Assembly: GCA_019112635.1 (NCBI GenBank)
Contig: DXIX01000003.1
Span: 1 to 59,971, forward strand
Source of the DNA: Candidatus Blautia intestinigallinarum
GTDB lineage: Bacteria > Bacillota > Clostridia > Lachnospirales > Lachnospiraceae
Direction of reading: 5' to 3'
DNA length: 59,971 bases
In this document: piece by piece, positions 55,891 through 59,971 of the stretch
Layout of the letters: each line of letters begins with the position of its first letter
Numbering within the stretch: the first letter of the stretch is position 1
The notes under the pieces: generated by a model
What the model was told of the DNA's origin: nothing
The model's database searches: none
The model's input: the letters and a program-made list of their open reading frames with translations, nothing else
Program-made: the position numbers and the translations under genes

Positions 55891-56619
55891 CTACCACTGT
55901 TCAATCCGGTCTTTCTTTTCTCTGTATTCCTGATCTTTTCTCTTCCCTGTTCCCTGCTCTTTCATCCGGCCGCTTCTTGGACGGAAATCGTCTTCTCCGT
56001 CTTCGTCGTCCTCCTCATCATCACCGTCATCTCCTCTGTGCGGCAGGTTGGTGAGAATCTGAAAGAGAAGTCCCAGCACCGTGATCCCGATTCCCACCAA
56101 TCCTTCATAGGCGGTCTGCTGCAGATACAGCAGCTGTACGAGCGCCAGTCCCGCAGTCAGCCCTCCCTGCACAGAAGTCGTGACAATCACAATAGGTTTC
56201 ACAAAAACCACACCCAGTGCCCCCACTCCTGCGGCAATCATCAGGCAGATAAAAAAGGCCAGAGAGCTTCTTGGGTGGATCACATAGATTCCCACCGCCA
56301 GACCAATGGCGGCACACAAAAGGAAAATACCTCCTTTGTAGATATAAAACGCTGCCGCAGCCAGCACCAGCGCCAGTATGCCTGCCAGTATCGCAATGAG
56401 AACCATATCCAGATGCAGGATGCGGTATCCCACATAGAGTCCTCCTACGCCCCCCACAATCAGGCCCACAACAGTGACCCAGAGCCGCAAAAGTTTATAT
56501 CCAAGAAAACAGTTCAAAAGACCTGCCACCAGAACCACCATCAGAAGCCCTCTTCCAATCTGTCCCAGATTCTGTGTCAGATCCACAACCCTCAGTACAA
56601 TCTGCATAATCTCATCCAT
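55891..56619 (-). CDS. DUF4203-like (TMEM198-type) multispanning membrane protein
   Basis: About 242 residues. Some seven hydrophobic segments run from about 22 to 190 (LLMVVLVAGLLNCFLGYKLL, VTVVGLIVGGVGGLYVGYRI, LIAILAGILALVLAAAAFYI and others), in a glycine-rich pattern seen in DUF4203/TMEM198-like proteins. The last 50 residues form an acidic then basic cytoplasmic tail (DDGDDEEDDEDGEDDF, then KRKDQEYREKKDR). The ATG at 56619 lies 6 bases after AGGGGGA; the ATG at 56625 is too close. Function unknown. Confidence 0.8.
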   Translation of the reverse strand: MDEIMQIVLRVVDLTQNLGQIGRGLLMVVLVAGLLNCFLGYKLLRLWVTVVGLIVGGVGGLYVGYRILHLDMVLIAILAGILALVLAAAAFYIYKGGIFLLCAAIGLAVGIYVIHPRSSLAFFICLMIAAGVGALGVVFVKPIVIVTTSVQGGLTAGLALVQLLYLQQTAYEGLVGIGITVLGLLFQILTNLPHRGDDGDDEEDDEDGEDDFRPRSGRMKEQGTGKRKDQEYREKKDRIEQW

Positions 56620-56646
56620 TTTCATTCCCCCTGATTTTCATAATTC

Positions 56647-57870
56647 TCACATCATAAAATAAATCGTATTCAAATCCTCCAGAACACCGTAATGGTACTG
56701 GATCTGCTCCATTCCATAATAATCCATATAATACTGGGCAATCCGCTCCACTGCCTGATTATCGATCAGATCGCTCACCGCCGCCTGGTATCCCGCCGCA
56801 TCTGTGAATTTGAAATGGATCATCCGCATCCCCTGGTCAATCTGACCACAGGCATATTGATAGACCGCATCACTGTCATATCCGGAAAAACAGCTTCCAT
56901 TGCGTACATAGTAATTCTGATCTGTGGCGGTACATTCCGGAAGCGTAAACTGGTCATGGCTTTGAACCATCGCCTCATACTCGGATGGGAAGGGACACAG
57001 ATAGTCATACAGAATGGTTCCCTCACTGACCTCCACTTCATCCTCCTGAAGGAATCCCGGCTGATCTCCGTTCGTGGCATCCAGATAATAGTAAGCTCCA
57101 TCCAGATTCGCCACATTCCAGGCATGATCCTCCGCTGAATCTTTCATGTCTCCCGTCACATACAAACACTCCACTCCCATGCGCTCCAGAAGATACTGAA
57201 CAGCCCCCGCATAACCGGCACAGACTGCCTGTCCATCCCGGAACACTCCGGCGATACTCTGATCATCCTCACTGTATTCATAACTCGTATTTGAAATGAC
57301 ATATTCATAGACTGCCCTTGCCTTGTCATAATCCGTGGCATTCTCTGCAAGACCGGCGGCAATCTGCTGATAGGCTGCCTCCATGGAATCCTGAATCGCC
57401 GGAATCTCATCCTGGGAAATCCGGTACGTTGGCTCTAACTGGGCGTAAGTGGAATAAAAGGTGGTATAGGTAGCCTCCCGGTTGTGGATCCAGAAAATTT
57501 CCGGATGATCCTGCAGTACTGCATGATACGCCAGATCGATGTCATCACTGTCGGCGCTGCTTAGATAAATCTCTTCCTTATACTGCTGCACGCCGTCCAG
57601 AATCTCCCGGTAAACCCTCTGCTGCCCTTCACTCAACTGACGGAAAAAATATTCCGAGTGTACCCCGTCACTTTGCGCCACTTCCTGTCTGCGCAGCTCT
57701 TGAACTTCTTCCGGCTCTGAGCTGGACAGTTCCTGTGCCGCCTCCCGTATATTTTCTATGGCACTTCGTGCCTGCTCTCTGACTGTCTGAGTGTCTGTCC
57801 GGTTACACCCGCTGAAAGTCAAAAGGAAGACCAGTGCTGCCAAAATGCCTGTAATCTTTTTGAAATTCAT
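56647..57870 (-). CDS. Lipoprotein with transglutaminase-like domain
   Basis: A 407-residue exported protein. The N-terminal segment KKITGILAALVFLLTFSGC is a lipoprotein signal with Cys at about 22, so it is anchored in the outer face of the membrane. The transglutaminase-like triad is visible: Cys in GQAVCAGYAGAVQYLLERMG (about 218), His in AEDHAWNVANLDG and Asp in YYLDATNGD. Such domains act as cysteine proteases or peptide crosslinkers at the surface; the substrate is unknown. GAGGAG precedes the ATG. The membrane protein and unknown gene follow on the same strand. Confidence 0.9.
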   Translation of the reverse strand: MNFKKITGILAALVFLLTFSGCNRTDTQTVREQARSAIENIREAAQELSSSEPEEVQELRRQEVAQSDGVHSEYFFRQLSEGQQRVYREILDGVQQYKEEIYLSSADSDDIDLAYHAVLQDHPEIFWIHNREATYTTFYSTYAQLEPTYRISQDEIPAIQDSMEAAYQQIAAGLAENATDYDKARAVYEYVISNTSYEYSEDDQSIAGVFRDGQAVCAGYAGAVQYLLERMGVECLYVTGDMKDSAEDHAWNVANLDGAYYYLDATNGDQPGFLQEDEVEVSEGTILYDYLCPFPSEYEAMVQSHDQFTLPECTATDQNYYVRNGSCFSGYDSDAVYQYACGQIDQGMRMIHFKFTDAAGYQAAVSDLIDNQAVERIAQYYMDYYGMEQIQYHYGVLEDLNTIYFMM

Positions 57871-57909
57871 AAATTCTCCTCAAATTCTGCTGTTTTCATT
57901 ACCAATCCT

Positions 57910-57938
57910 ATCATACCGGATTTTTTCTGAATTTGCAA
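57910..57938 (-). promoter_or_regulatory. Promoter of the transglutaminase lipoprotein cluster
   Basis: On the minus strand TTGCAA and TATGAT are 17 bp apart (plus-strand 57933-57938 and 57910-57915), about 35 bp before the start. Confidence 0.65.
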
Positions 57939-57967
57939 ACAAATGCCGTCGAACCCGGTTTTTGATT

Positions 57968-58009
57968 CAAAAAAAGACAGCTGTGGAAATAGACTCAACC
58001 ACAACTGTC
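57968..58009 (-). terminator. Terminator of fabH
   Basis: GACAGTTGTGG and CCACAGCTGTC pair on the minus strand and are followed by TTTTTTT, directly after the fabH stop. fabH is therefore monocistronic. Confidence 0.9.
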
Positions 58010-58025
58010 CTTCGACACACTTCTC

Positions 58026-58988
58026 TTACCAGTCCAGCAAAGCTGCTCCCCAGGTCAGCCCTGCGCCAAACCCGGATAAAATACACCGGTCCCCTCTCTT
58101 GATCTGTCCGCTGTGATACATCTCATCCAGAAGAATCGGGATACTGGCGGCACTGGTATTGCCGTAATATTCCAGATTCACCGGGAACTTTTCCTCCGGC
58201 TGGTGCATTCTCTTGGCCACGGACTGAATAATTCTCTTATTCGCCTGGTGAAGCAGATACCACTTCACATCATCTGCCTCCACCTGATTTCTCTCCAGCA
58301 GTTCCTGTATACATTCCGGTACCTTTTTCACTGCAAATTTGAACACTGCCTGTCCATCCATATGAAGCGGATGTGCCGCCAGCGCCTCCGACTTCGGTGT
58401 GACCAGAGCTGCCGCGCTTCCGGTCAGCACATGCCCCATCCCGCCGTCAGAATGGAGAACCGCGTCAATGATTCCCGTCTCCTGCGCTTCCACCACACAG
58501 GCCCCGGCGCCATCTCCAAACAGAACGCAGGTCGTCCTGTCCTCCCAGTCAATCAGACGGGAGAGTGTCTCTGCGCCCACCAGAAGAATCTTCCGGTAAA
58601 CTCCGCTCTGGATATAAGCATGAGCTATATGGAGCACAAATAAGAATCCCGAGCAGGCCGCACTCACATCCATGGCCACCGCATTCGTCAGATGAAGATT
58701 CCCCTGTATCTGACATGCCACATTGGGAAAATACACCTCACTGGAACTGGTCGCTGTCAGAACCAGATCGATTTCCTCCGGCGCCGTCCCGGAATCCTCC
58801 AAAGCCTTTCTGGCCGCCTCAGTTCCCAAAGTCACTACATTTTCATCCCGGCCCACCAGTTTTCTCTGACGGATTCCGGTTCTGCTGCTGATCCACTCAT
58901 CACTGGTGTCAACAATCTTTGCCATATCATCATTGGTTATAACTTCTTCCGGAAGCGCACTGCCGGTTCCTATGATTCTTGTTGTCAT
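58026..58988 (-). CDS. fabH: 3-oxoacyl-ACP synthase III
   Basis: A 320-residue KAS III, which condenses acetyl-CoA (or a branched primer) with malonyl-ACP to start each fatty acid. The catalytic triad is intact: Cys in AACSGFLFVLHIAHAY, His in LLHQANKRII and Asn in YGNTSAASIPILL. The glycine-rich end GFGAGLTWGAALLDW is normal. Its promoter carries a FabT-like inverted repeat. In many Firmicutes fabH opens the whole fatty-acid operon; here a terminator follows and the next gene is unrelated. Confidence 0.97.
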   Translation of the reverse strand: MTTRIIGTGSALPEEVITNDDMAKIVDTSDEWISSRTGIRQRKLVGRDENVVTLGTEAARKALEDSGTAPEEIDLVLTATSSSEVYFPNVACQIQGNLHLTNAVAMDVSAACSGFLFVLHIAHAYIQSGVYRKILLVGAETLSRLIDWEDRTTCVLFGDGAGACVVEAQETGIIDAVLHSDGGMGHVLTGSAAALVTPKSEALAAHPLHMDGQAVFKFAVKKVPECIQELLERNQVEADDVKWYLLHQANKRIIQSVAKRMHQPEEKFPVNLEYYGNTSAASIPILLDEMYHSGQIKRGDRCILSGFGAGLTWGAALLDW

Positions 58989-59017
58989 ATCTATTCACCT
59001 GTTACTTTCGATTCGTT

Positions 59018-59036
59018 TACTTTGACTTTCAAAGTA
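59018..59036 (-). promoter_or_regulatory. FabT-like operator at fabH
   Basis: TACTTTGACTTTCAAAGTA is a perfect inverted repeat (8-bp arms, 3-bp centre) with TTTGA and TCAAA half-sites, close to the AnTTTGATTATCAAAnT pattern of the MarR-type fatty-acid regulator FabT. It overlaps the edge of the -10 box and the expected start site. Confidence 0.75.
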
Positions 59037-59061
59037 TATGTTTTTTTTCACCGTTTGTCAA
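59033..59061 (-). promoter_or_regulatory. Promoter of fabH
   Basis: On the minus strand TTGACA and TATACT are 17 bp apart (plus-strand 59056-59061 and 59033-59038), a near-perfect sigma-A promoter. Confidence 0.85.
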
Positions 59062-59144
59062 GTTCTATTCCAAAAGATCCGTCTTTCCACGTCTTTTCCC
59101 GGTCAAAAACGATTCTCATATTTGCGCGGCCTATTCTTTTCCCA

Positions 59145-59179
59145 TAAAAAGCGGCTGCAAAGCTTCACACTTTGCAGCC
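59145..59179 (-). terminator. Terminator of the NlpC/P60 gene
   Basis: GGCTGCAAAG and CTTTGCAGCC pair around a 7-base loop on the minus strand and are followed by GCTTTTT, shortly after the stop codon. Confidence 0.88.
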
Positions 59180-59191
59180 TCTCTCATTTTC

Positions 59192-59971
59192 TCAATCCAG
59201 AACTTCCAGCCCTTTTGTCTCGCTCTTGGCTTTGCTTTCCGTCTTGGAGTCATCCTCCAGGATCGTCAGAGACTTACTCTTGGAACTCTGTCCGCCCCGG
59301 TTCTTCAATTCTGTATCCTTGTTCTCCCCGGATGAGGACAGAATAGAAGTACTCTGGGATTTCTCCTTCTCAATCTCATCCAGCTCCTCCTGTGTCGGAT
59401 AGAAATCCGGCTGGCGGATGTAGCGGAATCCTGCGGAATATGCTTCTCCCACAGTGACTCCATTCTGGCCGGAAGAACAGTGCACCGCAATCCAGTCACC
59501 GGAGTCTGTCTGTCCGCAGATGATTCCCACATGGTTGTCACTGCCTGACTCAGGTCCTCTCTGGAAAACCAGATCGCCCGGCTGGGCATCTTCCTCGCTG
59601 ACCGTATTCGCTTTCAGCCACTGATCAGAAGTTCCGTCACCGATGGAACTTTGCATACCCTGATCCAGATATCCATTGATCACGGCCCATGTCACAAAAC
59701 CGCTGCAATCCAGTCCGTAAGCCCGCAGAGAGCCTGTGGAATTGCTTCCCTCGACACTTACGGTCTCAGCCAGTCCCCATCTCGGGTCCTCGCCGATCAC
59801 AGTAGACTTGCCGCCCCAGAAATATCCCACTTTTCCCACCAGGGAATAAGCGGCGGTGATCACATTCACCCGCTCCTCGGAGACGTCATCTCCCACGCTC
59901 TGGCGCACAAATCCCTTCGCCCCTGTGACAATGGCACACAGAAGCTTACAGTCCGTCTCCGTATACTTCTT
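59192..59971 (-). CDS. NlpC/P60 peptidase, N-terminus beyond window edge
   Basis: The minus-strand frame is open to the right edge, so this is the C-terminal 259 residues of a longer protein. The NlpC/P60 domain (about 40-190 of the visible part) has the catalytic Cys in GLDCSGFVTWAVING, His in DNHVGIICG and a third polar residue in IAVHCSSGQ. Such enzymes cut gamma-D-glutamyl-diamino acid bonds in peptidoglycan. A Ser/Lys/Glu-rich tail of about 60 residues follows. The unseen N-terminus probably carries export and wall-binding parts. Confidence 0.88.
   Translation of the reverse strand, partial: KKYTETDCKLLCAIVTGAKGFVRQSVGDDVSEERVNVITAAYSLVGKVGYFWGGKSTVIGEDPRWGLAETVSVEGSNSTGSLRAYGLDCSGFVTWAVINGYLDQGMQSSIGDGTSDQWLKANTVSEEDAQPGDLVFQRGPESGSDNHVGIICGQTDSGDWIAVHCSSGQNGVTVGEAYSAGFRYIRQPDFYPTQEELDEIEKEKSQSTSILSSSGENKDTELKNRGGQSSKSKSLTILEDDSKTESKAKSETKGLEVLD

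Overview
The window looks like chromosomal DNA of an anaerobic clostridial Firmicute, most likely family Lachnospiraceae (Blautia/Dorea/Mediterraneibacter-like); the genus cannot be fixed from sequence alone. The grounds are the moderate GC content, textbook sigma-A promoters with 17-bp spacers, strong AGGAGG-type ribosome binding sites with several TTG/GTG starts, the gene order rimP-nusA-ylxR-ylxQ-infB-rbfA-nrnA-truB-ribF-rpsO-pnp, a PPi-type glycolytic pair (pyruvate phosphate dikinase and PPi-type phosphofructokinase), an anaerobic ribonucleotide reductase activase, and a pyrB-pyrI pair. Most genes lie on the minus strand. This is mainly a housekeeping core region: I see no CRISPR array, prophage, integrative element or defence island. 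The only mobile DNA is a partial IS transposase at the left edge.

Layout, left to right. 1-1020: end of an IS4-like element. 1141-1578: a BlaI/MecI-type repressor gene with a clear promoter and operator, without an adjacent BlaR-type sensor. 1.6-7.3 kb: ppdK, PPi-type pfk and glyS, each apparently its own unit. 7.3-13.8 kb: glf, a DUF6553-like gene, an M16C peptidase, era and recO in one tight run. 13.8-18.7 kb: a ClC transporter with a C-terminal RCK_C/TrkA_C domain, exodeoxyribonuclease III, a GlgX-like GH13 protein that has lost its catalytic residues, and a DUF5662-like gene, transcribed in that order. 18.7-21.6 kb: a DUF1292 protein with a Cys-rich head, fabV, dUTPase and nrdG. 21.6-32.7 kb: pnp, rpsO and the long rimP-to-ribF translation/RNA operon. 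32.7-36.9 kb: a second type IIA topoisomerase pair (parC, parE). 37-38.3 kb: a PHP phosphoesterase and two identical tRNA-Glu(CUC) genes. 38.4-46 kb: a Nudix gene, then folC, a DUF815 AAA+ ATPase, ppx, ppk1 and a UDG-family glycosylase as one operon. 46-48 kb: a small CmpB-type membrane protein and pyrBI on the plus strand. 48-54.8 kb: coaBC, an ECF S component, coaX, sbcD and sbcC. 54.9-57.9 kb: a lipoprotein transglutaminase, a DUF4203-like membrane protein and an unrecognised gene. 58-59 kb: a lone fabH behind a FabT-like operator. 59.2 kb to the edge: an incomplete NlpC/P60 protein.

How the parts work together. PPDK makes PPi in the PEP-forming direction and the PPi-type PFK can use it. 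The rimP-pnp stretch covers ribosome maturation, transcription elongation, initiation and RNA decay; it carries a terminator-like hairpin in the rimP leader, a folded rpsO leader and a long duplex before pnp. coaBC, the ECF S component and coaX form a likely pantothenate uptake-to-CoA route. ppk1 and ppx make and degrade polyphosphate. fabH and fabV sit far apart, so fatty-acid genes are dispersed here.

The observations most worth following are the GH13 pseudoenzyme, the three-gene envelope cluster with an unrecognised last gene, the cis-regulatory RNA hairpins (rimP, parE, pnp, rpsO), the FabT-like operator at fabH, the RG-rich tandem repeats in IF2, and the DUF815 ATPase inside the polyphosphate operon.
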